Shown here piece after piece: positions 19,070 to 26,864 of a stretch of DNA of 64,000 nt. The notes beneath the pieces are model-generated. The model was not told where the DNA came from, did not search any database, and worked only from the letters and a program-made list of their open reading frames with translations. Every line of letters begins with the position of its first letter. Position 1 is the first letter of the stretch. Source of the stretch: Undibacterium pigrum (GTDB lineage Bacteria > Pseudomonadota > Gammaproteobacteria > Burkholderiales > Burkholderiaceae_D); assembly GCF_003201815.1 (NCBI RefSeq), contig NZ_QJKB01000006.1:62001-126000 (forward strand), given 5' to 3'. Position numbers and translations under genes: made by a program.

Positions 19070-20785
19070 ATGCAAAACGATCAGAAGAAAAATTCGCAAG
19101 CGCCAGCAAATATTGCCAGGCGCGGCTTTGTCATCAAGATGTCTTCCGTTGCTGCCGTCATGGCATCGGGTGGCGCACTGACAGCCTGCGGCGGTTCATC
19201 CACAGTCTTGAATGGCGAGATGGCAGCCTTTAATTATGGCGTTGCCAGTGGCGACCCTCTGGCTGACCGCATCATTCTCTGGACCCATGCCAAAATATCG
19301 ACAGATGCCAGCGTAGAGCTGACCTGGCAAATGGCGGCAGATGCCAGTTTTGCCAGCGTACTGTTTTCCGGCAAAGTCACGGCCAGTTCAGCAAGCGGTT
19401 TTACCGCCAAGGTTGATGCTACCGGTCTGGCCGCCAATACAGAGTATTACTATCGCTTCGTGGCACCGAATAACAGCGTTTCCCCTGTAGGCCGCACCCG
19501 CACACTGCCAGTTGGTAATGTTGATCAGGTCAAGCTGGCCGTGTTCTCTTGCAGTGATTATCCAGCTGGCTATTTCAATGCCTATGACAGCGCAATCTCT
19601 TCTGGCGCGCAATTCGCCCTGCATCTGGGTGACTATATTTATGAATACAAGGATGGTGTCTATCCACCGGCTGCTTCGCAAGTCGCAGGCCGTGTTTCTG
19701 CACCAGCCAGCGAGATTGTCACGGTGGCTGATTACCGTGCCCGCCATGCACTGCACAAGGCGGACCCTTACCTGAAAGCCCTGCATGCACGCATGCCCAT
19801 GATCACCATCTGGGACGATCATGAATTTGCCAACAATGCCTGGATGGATAGCGCAGAAAACCATAATCCGGCAACGCAGGGTACATGGGCCGCACGCAAG
19901 GCAGCGGCCAGCCAGGTCTACCATGAATGGATGCCGATACGTTCACCAGATACCAGCAATCTGTTGAAAATCTACCGTTCCTTTGACTTTGGCAACCTGC
20001 TGTCCCTGCACATGCTCGATACCCGCATCATTGGTCGCGAACAGGCACCAGACCGCATGCTTGATGCTCAGGGCCGCGATGTAGCTGACCCCAAGTTCCT
20101 GCCGTATGCCTTCAACAAGAACAAGCAATTGCTGGGCGCTACCCAGCAAGCCTGGCTGGATACGCAAATGACCACCTCGAAAGCGACCTGGCAGGTACTG
20201 GGCAACCAGACTGTTATGGGGCGTGTGCAATTGCCTGCGAATGTCCTGATGGCAAACCTCAGCGCAGAATCCGTGACTGCTTATCTGACTGCCAAAGCGA
20301 CCCCGGCTGCAGCACAAACCCAGGCGCAAAAGGATATGCTGGATCCGCTGAAGAATCCAAAAATTTCCTATACCTTCGATAACTGGGAAGGTTATCCAAA
20401 CGCCCGCGATACTGTCTTCAATTCAGCAGCGAAATTGAAAACAGCAGGCAAGAAATTCCTGGTCTTGTCTGGTGACAGCCATAATGCCTGGTTCAATAAA
20501 CTGACGCTCACTGATGGCACACAGGTGGGGGCAGAATTTGCTGGCATGTCGGTTACTTCCTCCGGTTTTGAAAGCGTGTTTCCACCATCCGTAGTGCCTC
20601 CCGCCACACTGGCTGGCACCATCAAGGCGCTGGTAGATGACATCACTTACATAGACACTTCTCGCCGTGGTTATATGCTGATTACTGTCACGCCTACTCA
20701 GGCCAAGGGTGAATATGTATACGTCAGTACCGTCACCAGTTCCAGCTATACCACTAGCATCGATGCATTCACTTATGCTGGTTGA
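19070..20785 (+). CDS. phoD: PhoD-like alkaline phosphatase, Tat-exported
   Basis: 571 residues. Alkaline phosphatase D family, which hydrolyses phosphodiesters/monoesters outside the cytoplasm with a metal centre. A twin-arginine signal (ARRGFVIKMSSVAAVMASGG) ends in LTACGGSS, a possible lipobox. The N-terminal PhoD domain shows YGVASGDPLADRIILWTH; the metallophosphatase core shows FSCSDYPAGYFNAY, LHLGDYIYEYKDG, ITIWDDHEFANNAW and VLSGDSHNAWF. GGGGAG upstream supports the ATG at 19070. It is preceded by a Pho-box-like site. Confidence 0.93.
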   Translation: MQNDQKKNSQAPANIARRGFVIKMSSVAAVMASGGALTACGGSSTVLNGEMAAFNYGVASGDPLADRIILWTHAKISTDASVELTWQMAADASFASVLFSGKVTASSASGFTAKVDATGLAANTEYYYRFVAPNNSVSPVGRTRTLPVGNVDQVKLAVFSCSDYPAGYFNAYDSAISSGAQFALHLGDYIYEYKDGVYPPAASQVAGRVSAPASEIVTVADYRARHALHKADPYLKALHARMPMITIWDDHEFANNAWMDSAENHNPATQGTWAARKAAASQVYHEWMPIRSPDTSNLLKIYRSFDFGNLLSLHMLDTRIIGREQAPDRMLDAQGRDVADPKFLPYAFNKNKQLLGATQQAWLDTQMTTSKATWQVLGNQTVMGRVQLPANVLMANLSAESVTAYLTAKATPAAAQTQAQKDMLDPLKNPKISYTFDNWEGYPNARDTVFNSAAKLKTAGKKFLVLSGDSHNAWFNKLTLTDGTQVGAEFAGMSVTSSGFESVFPPSVVPPATLAGTIKALVDDITYIDTSRRGYMLITVTPTQAKGEYVYVSTVTSSSYTTSIDAFTYAG

Positions 20786-20841
20786 GTAGTGTTTCAGTTC
20801 CTGGATTCACTATTCAACTTGAGAGAACGCTGATTTTCTCT

Positions 20842-20906
20842 GTAGGAGTGGCTTCAGCCACGAATGCCCGACACGGTCAGGTGTTCGCGGCCGAAGCCGC
20901 TACTAC
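20842..20906. repeat. REP/REPIN-like palindrome, copy 1 (degenerate)
   Basis: Two inverted half-elements: GTAGGAGTGGCTTCAGCC on the left and the complement of GTAGTAGCGGCTTCGGCC on the right, about 20 bases apart. It belongs to the same family as the better copy at 22505-22574, but its arms have diverged. Located between the phosphatase and the convergent GNAT gene. Confidence 0.75.
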
Positions 20907-20971
20907 GAAGTGAGGTAAACTCTCGTCAGTCTTATTTTTTCAGTGCTTATGCAAGCCCAACAGGCTTGCTA

Positions 20972-21451
20972 TTACGTAACGAGAGATTTCCTGACTTTAT
21001 ATTCCATCGCCAGTACTTCTTCATTGGAATCTGCCCCGACCTCTGTAAATCCCAGTTGCTGGTACAAGTGCAAGGCGCCAGGATTGTCACGGTAAACGCG
21101 CAGGCTGATCACTGGCAGGCCAGTCTCAGCGATGGCTTGCTGCATCAGTTGTTCACACAATTGCCTGCCATAACCCAGGCCGCGTGTCGCTGGCGAAACG
21201 ATGATACGACCCAGGTGTACTCGTTGCTCATCGCGTGGCCAGAACTGGGCATACCCGACAACATTCTGATCAGCATCAAGCAGGACCATTTCCTGTGATT
21301 GTGGCTTTGCCAGTAAAGTGGATAAGTCAGCAGGTTTAAAGGGATAAGCCAAAGCAGGCCCGGCCCAGCGCGAGCAAGCCTCTGCGCTGCTTATCCAGCT
21401 GGCGATAACAGCATAGTCGTCTTTCAGAGCGGGGCGTGAGCTTGTCGACAT
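20972..21451 (-). CDS. GNAT family N-acetyltransferase
   Basis: 159 residues. Acetyl-CoA-binding motif A is clear (LGRIIVSPATRGLGYGRQLC, with the RGLGYG pyrophosphate loop), followed by LRVYRDNPGALHLYQQLGF typical of the C-terminal half. The ATG at 21451 was preferred over an upstream TTG. The acceptor substrate is unknown. Confidence 0.9.
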   Translation of the reverse strand: MSTSSRPALKDDYAVIASWISSAEACSRWAGPALAYPFKPADLSTLLAKPQSQEMVLLDADQNVVGYAQFWPRDEQRVHLGRIIVSPATRGLGYGRQLCEQLMQQAIAETGLPVISLRVYRDNPGALHLYQQLGFTEVGADSNEEVLAMEYKVRKSLVT

Positions 21452-21639
21452 TTTTAAAAACGGCAAAAGTGTGATGTAAAAAATCCAGCTTCATGTGCAC
21501 TCATGATTTTACCGCGGCTTGAATGAAAAGCGCAGAATTGTCCGCAAAGTTGACAAGGTGGGAAAGATGAGGGGCAGCACAGCAATTCAGATATGGGGAA
21601 TGTTAATATCCTCGCTTTACTTCAATCGCCTGCCTATCC

Positions 21640-22491
21640 ATGTCAACACTGGTTGTCCTCGTTGTCCTGTTCGCTGCTTTCCTGCATGCTGCCTGGAACG
21701 CAGTCATCAAGGTAGGCAATAACAAATACTTTAATACAGTATTGGTGACTTCTGGCGCCGGTCTGGTTTGTGCTGTGCTCCTGCCATTTGTACGCCAGCC
21801 TGATGTCAGCAGTTGGGCATTCATGCTGGCTTCCGTGGCCTTGCAGGTGGTGTATTTCTATTTGCTGGCCGCAGCTTACCGGCATGGCGACATGAGCCAG
21901 GCTTATCCTCTCATGCGCGGTACAGCACCACTGCTGGTGGCACTGGTCAGTGGCAGTGTCATAGGCGAGGCCGTGCCCGTCTTGCGCTGGCTGGGCCTGG
22001 GTATGCTGGTGCTGGGCATACTTGGCTTAAGTCTGTCTGGCGATAACAAATCCAGCGAAGGAAATCAGGCATTATCAAGTCGTGGCTTTGCCTTGCTGAA
22101 TGCCTGTTTCATCGCCGGGTATACCGTCGTGGATGGCATAGGTGTGCGCAAGTCGGGCGCACCTGCTGCCTATACCATGTGGATTTTCTTGCTGACGGCG
22201 CTGGTCTTGCTGGCAATGATCATGTTCAGGGACAGACAGGCATTTTTTGCCTATATCAGAGGCAAATATGTATTGGGTATCGCTGGTGGTGCCGGTTCCG
22301 TGGCTTCGTATGGGCTGGCGCTATGGGCCATGACCCTGGCTCCGGTCGCAACCATTGCCGCCTTGCGCGAAACCTCCATCCTGTTTGCCACTGGGATTGC
22401 AGCCTGGGTCTTGCACGAAAAAATTTCTGCCAGACGACTGGCTGCCATCATGCTGGCAGTGGCTGGTGCGGTAGTGATCCGATATACGTAA
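21640..22491 (+). CDS. EamA/DMT-family inner-membrane transporter
   Basis: 283 residues with about ten hydrophobic segments arranged as two EamA repeats. The first repeat has AAFLHAAWNAVIKVGNNKYF and AAAYRHGDMSQAYPLMRGTA; the second begins near ALLNACFIAGYTVVDGIG. Members export amino acids or small metabolites. Nothing in the context identifies the substrate. Confidence 0.92.
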   Translation: MSTLVVLVVLFAAFLHAAWNAVIKVGNNKYFNTVLVTSGAGLVCAVLLPFVRQPDVSSWAFMLASVALQVVYFYLLAAAYRHGDMSQAYPLMRGTAPLLVALVSGSVIGEAVPVLRWLGLGMLVLGILGLSLSGDNKSSEGNQALSSRGFALLNACFIAGYTVVDGIGVRKSGAPAAYTMWIFLLTALVLLAMIMFRDRQAFFAYIRGKYVLGIAGGAGSVASYGLALWAMTLAPVATIAALRETSILFATGIAAWVLHEKISARRLAAIMLAVAGAVVIRYT

Positions 22492-22504
22492 AAGTATCTT
22501 GGAT

Positions 22505-22574
22505 GTAGGAGCGGCTTTAGCCGCGAACATCTCATTTCCGCATCACTCAGGTTCGCGGCTAAAGCCGCTCCTAC
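22505..22574. repeat. REP/REPIN-like palindrome, copy 2 (perfect)
   Basis: A perfect 24-bp inverted repeat with a 22-base centre (arms 22505-22528 and 22551-22574, starting GTAGGAGCGGCTTTAGCCGC). The GTAGGAGCGGCTT head is shared with REP elements common in Pseudomonas and some Betaproteobacteria. No RAYT (TnpA-REP) transposase is present in this window. It may also stabilise the 3' end of the EamA transporter mRNA. Confidence 0.85.
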
Positions 22575-22634
22575 AGGGGACAGGTGAGGTATTACAGCAG
22601 TGTGTTTGTCATAATCAATACTTCGCTTTCTTAC

Positions 22635-23198
22635 CTACTCTTTGATCGCTTCAACACTAAACGATAATGTCACTTCATCACTGACAAAGGGTACATAGCG
22701 GCCTACGCCATAATCGCTGCGCAGGATTTTGGTATTGCCGTTGGCACCGCAAGCGCGTTTCAGGTAGAGGATCATGAAGCGGCACTCGAATTGCGTGATA
22801 TCGACGACTACCTTGCGCGTGACATCCTTGATGGTCAGATCGCCCTCCACCTGTACCAGCTTGTCTTCATTGAAGACCATCTTGTTCGACTGGAAAGTGA
22901 TTTTCGGATATTTTTCTATATTGAAAAAACTGGGCGAACGCAGGATTTTGTTGAAGGTATCTGAACCAGTGTTGATGGATTCTGCCTCGATGGCAATTTG
23001 CAGGCTGCCAGTCTTGTTCTCCATGTCGAGTTCTATGCTGCCGCTATTCTTGTCGAAGCGGCCACGCTGCAGGGACAGGCCCCAGTGCTTGTATTCAAAA
23101 TTGCTGAAGGTATGTTCCTGGTCGACCAGGTATTTGTCTGCAGCGGTAGCAGTGAGGCTACAAGCAGCCAATAGCAACAACAGGCAATTCCTGAGCAT
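22635..23198 (-). CDS. YceI family periplasmic protein
   Basis: About 187 residues with a signal peptide (MLRNCLLLLLAACSLTATAA). The YceI lipocalin-like barrel shows DQEHTFSNFEYKHWGLSLQRG, NTGSDTFNKILRSPSFFNIE, YPKITFQSNKM and VEGDLTIKDVTRKV. Family members bind polyisoprenoids or amphiphiles; physiological roles are poorly defined. The ATG at 23198 places the signal peptide correctly. Confidence 0.93.
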   Translation of the reverse strand: MLRNCLLLLLAACSLTATAADKYLVDQEHTFSNFEYKHWGLSLQRGRFDKNSGSIELDMENKTGSLQIAIEAESINTGSDTFNKILRSPSFFNIEKYPKITFQSNKMVFNEDKLVQVEGDLTIKDVTRKVVVDITQFECRFMILYLKRACGANGNTKILRSDYGVGRYVPFVSDEVTLSFSVEAIKE

Positions 23199-23210
23199 GG
23201 TTGATTCCAA

Positions 23211-23250
23211 ATAAAAAGGCAGTAACAAGCATGATAAGCTGTTACTGCCT
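23211..23250 (-). terminator. Intrinsic terminator of the exported methyltransferase gene
   Basis: On the minus strand an 11-bp stem (AGGCAGTAACA / TGTTACTGCCT) with a 12-base loop is followed by TTTTTAT. It ends the transcript of the upstream methyltransferase gene and sits just before the YceI start codon. Confidence 0.85.
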
Positions 23251-23295
23251 GACTTGCCAGAAACTTGACCCTGCTAAACGCGCAGGACCAACATC

Positions 23296-24090
23296 TCAGG
23301 GCTTGACGAACTTCAGCGTCATCCTGTCGCTCTCACCTATGGCCTGGTATTTAGCCTTGTCTTTTTCCTTGTTGGTCAGGGTAGGTGGCAAGGCCCAGAC
23401 GCCATTTTCATGGTCAGCTGTATCTTTTGGGTTGGCATTGACTTCCGATTTTGCTGCCAGCTTGAAGCCTACGCTCTCGGCCAGTTTGATGACATAGCTT
23501 TCATGCACATAACCTGTGCTGGCTTTGTCGTCCTGGGTCTTGCTGGCTGGCAAGCGATGTTCTACCACGCCAAATACGCCGCCCGGTTTTAAAGTGTCAT
23601 AGGCACTCTGGAACAGGGTTTTCATGGCAGGCTCGCCATTGGCAATCCAGTTATGGATATTCCTGAAAGTCAGTACCATGTCGGCACTACCCTTGGGCGC
23701 ATAATCGAGCTTGCCTGGTGGTGCAAACACGCCCATTTCTACCTTGCCGTAGATGGCTGGTGCAGCATCCAGTTTTTGCTTGAAGCTGGCCGCACCCTTG
23801 CTGACTGCCGGGTCACCCAGGGCAGCGATCATCTTGCCATTGTCGCGCAAATACGGTGCCAGGATTTCGGTATACCAGCCGCCACCGGGTGCGAGTTCCA
23901 CCACGGTCATATTCGGTTTGATACCAAAAAAATTCAGGGTTTCATAAGGGTGGCGGGCGCTGTCGCGTACGGCATTGGCGGGGGTGCGTTGTTGTCCGGC
24001 AATGGCGGCTTTCAAGGCATCATCGGCCATGGCGGCCTGGCTGGCACCTATGCCAGCGATCAGGCTCGCGGCGAGCAGAAATTGTTTCAT
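23296..24090 (-). CDS. Exported class I SAM-dependent methyltransferase-like protein
   Basis: About 264 residues starting with a signal peptide (MKQFLLAASLIAGIGASQAAM). The mature part has a Rossmann methyltransferase fold: MTVVELAPGGGWYTEILAP (motif I), a later acidic/turn region (GSADMVLTFRNIHNW) and LKPGGVFGVVEHRL (post-motif). A methyltransferase outside the cytoplasm is unexpected, because S-adenosylmethionine is cytoplasmic. This class of signal-peptide-bearing methyltransferase-like proteins recurs in proteobacteria without assigned function. It ends with its own terminator. Confidence 0.82.
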   Translation of the reverse strand: MKQFLLAASLIAGIGASQAAMADDALKAAIAGQQRTPANAVRDSARHPYETLNFFGIKPNMTVVELAPGGGWYTEILAPYLRDNGKMIAALGDPAVSKGAASFKQKLDAAPAIYGKVEMGVFAPPGKLDYAPKGSADMVLTFRNIHNWIANGEPAMKTLFQSAYDTLKPGGVFGVVEHRLPASKTQDDKASTGYVHESYVIKLAESVGFKLAAKSEVNANPKDTADHENGVWALPPTLTNKEKDKAKYQAIGESDRMTLKFVKP

Positions 24091-24552
24091 GCAGACTCTC
24101 CTAAGGAAAAAACATATGACTGCGTGCAGTGCCAAATGTTCCACGCAGGTGGCAAGCTTCTATCGTGCAGCGCATCATATACCTTTTTTCACTCTGGTTT
24201 ATTCAGCATCGTATCTGCATCATCCATGCTTTTGCCATCATTCACCCATTCCACGATGTCGCCAGACTGACAGTCCAGGCGTTCACAGATTTTTCCAGTA
24301 TGGAAAAACGTATGTTCTTGACCTTGCTGCCTGCCGTGGCAACAGCATGGTGTTGATAGGAGATAAAGACACGATAACTTCGATGGAACTGGTGCAAAAG
24401 GTCCTTGCAGCTTACTACCGTTTTGTAAAAACACTCAAGTGATGCTTGCCTTGCAGGGATAATAGGCTCAGACTACTGCGATTCATCAACACGGTAGACG
24501 ATTACATGATCGTCTGCACATGATGGATTTCAATCAAGCTAGCAGGTATTTC
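24091..24552. other. Intergenic region containing an XRE pseudogene
   Basis: Between the exported methyltransferase and the DUF4124 gene. It contains the degraded XRE-type regulator described separately (24189-24403). The rest (24091-24188 and 24404-24552) shows no coding frame, hairpin or RNA gene I could support. Confidence 0.6.
24189..24403 (-). pseudogene. Frameshifted remnant of a small XRE/HTH regulator
   Basis: The minus strand encodes KVKNIRFSILEK in one frame and, one base shifted, ICERLDCQSGDIVEWVND in another. Joined, these match the C-terminal half of YozG-like Cro/CI regulators, including the intact gene at 46873-47106 (KAIRFDTLEKICEVLACQPGDIL). The shift falls in an A run (T run at 24290-24294 on the plus strand), consistent with loss of one base. 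Upstream, DLLHQFHR resembles the family N-terminus but is about ten residues too close, so more damage is likely. Confidence 0.65.
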
Positions 24553-24759
24553 ATGCAAAAATCATCCGTATTCATGCTGCCATTGGCAGTTTCACTAATG
24601 CTGCCCCAACTGGCATCTGCCCAAACCCCTGTCTTTCGCTGTGAAGTAGATGGCCGTGTGATCTGGTCTGACCGCCCTTGCAAGGGCAAGGGTGCCGTCG
24701 TCAAGGTCAAGCCTCTGAAGTCTGGCGTGCCCAATAATACCAACGGTAAATCCAAGTAA
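24553..24759 (+). CDS. Small exported DUF4124-like protein
   Basis: 68 residues from the ATG at 24553, which has AGG six bases upstream and starts a normal signal peptide (MQKSSVFMLPLAVSLMLPQL, ending ASAQ). The mature part has the short DUF4124-type pattern FRCEVDGRVIWSDRPC, with two cysteines likely to be disulphide-bonded. The frame is open from 24520 but without a good ribosome site. Function unknown. Confidence 0.75.
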   Translation: MQKSSVFMLPLAVSLMLPQLASAQTPVFRCEVDGRVIWSDRPCKGKGAVVKVKPLKSGVPNNTNGKSK

Positions 24760-24900
24760 GAGCAATGTGGTTTGGCCTTGCTGTTTGCCAGCCATCCGTG
24801 ATGGCTGGCAAACAAAAAGACGATTGCAGATAGTTTTTCTTTGCAGGAACTTAGCTTATTAACTATAGTCTGATGACAACAAACTATACTGGAGACTAAG

Positions 24901-25659
24901 TTGAACAAATTAATTTCTCGTCGTCATGTAATCGGTGCCATAGGCACTGTGCTGGCCCTGGCCACTCTTCCCGCCACTGCTGGCTGGTTTTCAGGCAAGG
25001 GTATTGAGGGTTCTGGAAAAATCCAGAAGCAAGACCGCAGCGTCAGTGCTTACACTGCCGTAAATCTGGCCTTGCCTGCCATGCTGGAATTGCGCCAGGG
25101 TGACAAGGAAGGTGTGCAGGTTGAGACTGACGACAATTTGCAAGTACTGGTGGAAACCGTGGTCGAGAATGGTCATCTGATGATCCGTAGCGCGGAAAAG
25201 AATACCTACCCCAAAACCAAAACCTTGAACATCATTGTCTATTGCAAAAATCTGGACAAGATTGCTGTCAGTGGCTCAGGAAAAATCTGGACAGACAAGC
25301 TGGTCGCCAAACAAGTGAAAGCCAGTATAGGTGGTTCAGGTGATATACAAGTCAAGGCCTTGCAGGCTGATAGCCTGAGTGTCGCCATAGGTGGCAGTGG
25401 CAATTTCATGGCAGCGGGCAGTGCCCCTGAGTTTGCTGGCACGATAGGTGGCAATGGTGATATACAGGTGGGCAAGCTGGAATCCAGAAATGTCAAAATC
25501 AAGATAGGCGGCTCAGGTTCTGCGCAGGTATGGGCCAAGGACAAGCTTGATGTCAGCATAGGTGGCTCCGGCGATGTTGCTTACTACGGTGATCCAAAAA
25601 TCAGTAAGTCCATAGGCGGTTCTGGCAAAGTGACGCGCAAAGGTGACGTGCCTGGCTAG
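24901..25659 (+). CDS. Head-GIN domain (DUF2807) protein
   Basis: 252 residues. It probably starts at TTG (24901), with GGAG seven bases upstream. An N-terminal export signal (RRHVIGAIGTVLALATLPATA) precedes an auto-transporter-adhesin-type head-GIN domain: a beta-helix built from repeated I/S-GGSGD-I units (about residues 135-245; IGGSGDIQVKAL, IGGNGDIQVGKL, IGGSGDVAYYG). Function unknown; such proteins are periplasmic or surface exposed. Confidence 0.88.
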   Translation: MNKLISRRHVIGAIGTVLALATLPATAGWFSGKGIEGSGKIQKQDRSVSAYTAVNLALPAMLELRQGDKEGVQVETDDNLQVLVETVVENGHLMIRSAEKNTYPKTKTLNIIVYCKNLDKIAVSGSGKIWTDKLVAKQVKASIGGSGDIQVKALQADSLSVAIGGSGNFMAAGSAPEFAGTIGGNGDIQVGKLESRNVKIKIGGSGSAQVWAKDKLDVSIGGSGDVAYYGDPKISKSIGGSGKVTRKGDVPG

Positions 25660-25709
25660 GCAATGCGGCCCGTAGTCTGTAATCTGCATCCGGATATTAT
25701 CCTTGCAGA

Positions 25710-26420
25710 TTACACGCGCGGGTCCGCAAGGCGTATCAACACCAGCAACACTGCAATGACTGGCAAGACGGCCATAAAACCCATGCCGATGTAAGCGACG
25801 GCACCGCCGACCGCACCTACTACAAAACCTGCAACTGCAGGTATGAAGCGGCGTGTGCGTTCGCGCGCAACAATGTTACCTGATGCGGCATCGACGAGAT
25901 CAATCACGATCTGCGTCACATTGCCGGTCATGACCGTGGTGGGTACCAGGCTGGACAGGCTCAGGCGGCTGGTGCCATTCTGCAAGCCCATGGCCAGCGC
26001 ACCCAGCATGCCGGTGGCGATGGCGGTATATCCGGGATTGGCATCCAGGTCAGGCCGCAGCAAAATACCTGTCATGGCAAAGGAGAACAGGAACAGGGCT
26101 TCCAGCGCCAGCAAGGTTTTTAATACCCTCGTGCTGCCACGTGCGCTCAAAAATCCGTGTGTCCATTTGGCCACCAAGACACCAGCGATGAAAGCCGGGA
26201 AAGCCAGGAACTTTAAAGTCATGCCACTGCCACCGTGTACGAAGGCAGCACCTATCAGGACAAAGTTTCCCGTGACATGGGCAGTGAATAGCCCGAACAG
26301 GGCAATGAAACCCAGGGTATCTATATATGCGGCGACCAGGGCCAGCAGTGGTGCCATCCAGGCATGAAAGACCGGTACAGGGCTGCTTGCTGGTGTTGCA
26401 GAAGAAATGTCGGTGGGCAT
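25710..26420 (-). CDS. DUF1275 (YoaK) family membrane protein
   Basis: 236 residues with six to seven hydrophobic helices. Family signatures are AAYIDTLGFIALFGLFTAHVT near the N-terminus and GLQNGTSRLSLSSLVPTTVM, TGNVTQIVIDL in the middle. Function unknown, possibly transport. Confidence 0.92.
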   Translation of the reverse strand: MPTDISSATPASSPVPVFHAWMAPLLALVAAYIDTLGFIALFGLFTAHVTGNFVLIGAAFVHGGSGMTLKFLAFPAFIAGVLVAKWTHGFLSARGSTRVLKTLLALEALFLFSFAMTGILLRPDLDANPGYTAIATGMLGALAMGLQNGTSRLSLSSLVPTTVMTGNVTQIVIDLVDAASGNIVARERTRRFIPAVAGFVVGAVGGAVAYIGMGFMAVLPVIAVLLVLIRLADPRV

Positions 26421-26453
26421 ATTGGCTGTCCGTATCCAGTGAATGTGAGTGAA

Positions 26454-26864
26454 TCAGGTAGTCAGTAAAAGCGTGAATGCCAGCAACAGGCCACCGGCCA
26501 AAGCAAGGTGTTCCAGAAATACGGTCAGTGTGCGTCGCTTATCCCGGGCATTTGCTTCTCGCCAGAAAGCATGAAACAGCAGCGTTGCCATGCAGGTGAA
26601 ACCAGCCAGGGCAAGCGCTGCCCAGCCGCCCAGATAACGCAGCATGGGTTGGTCGGGAAAGAAGGCTGCTGCCAGCAAGCACAAGCTGCCAGCAGCCTGC
26701 AAGAACACGGTGCCGCATAATAAAATCACAGGAGCAAAAGGCAGTTGTGTACGGACTTCTGTAAGTCCGTCTTGCCAGTGCAACAGTTTGTCAGCGGCAC
26801 TCCAGGCGAACACACTCGCCAGCATAGCCAGGGCCAGTGTCTGTATCGAAGAAGGCAGTGTCAT
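26454..26864 (-). CDS. DoxX/MauE-like small membrane protein
   Basis: 136 residues, four membrane helices, with the DoxX-like start ASVFAWSAADKLLHW and a second helix pair (YLGGWAALALAGFTCMATLL). The ATG at 26864 overlaps the upstream amidohydrolase stop codon by 4 bases (ATGA), indicating translational coupling. Function unknown; DoxX-like proteins often accompany hydrolase or oxidoreductase operons. Confidence 0.8.
   Translation of the reverse strand: MTLPSSIQTLALAMLASVFAWSAADKLLHWQDGLTEVRTQLPFAPVILLCGTVFLQAAGSLCLLAAAFFPDQPMLRYLGGWAALALAGFTCMATLLFHAFWREANARDKRRTLTVFLEHLALAGGLLLAFTLLLTT

Noticed and set aside
24129-24442. Small plus-strand open frames in the gap
   Set aside because: They lack ribosome sites and family similarity, and they run antisense to the XRE pseudogene.
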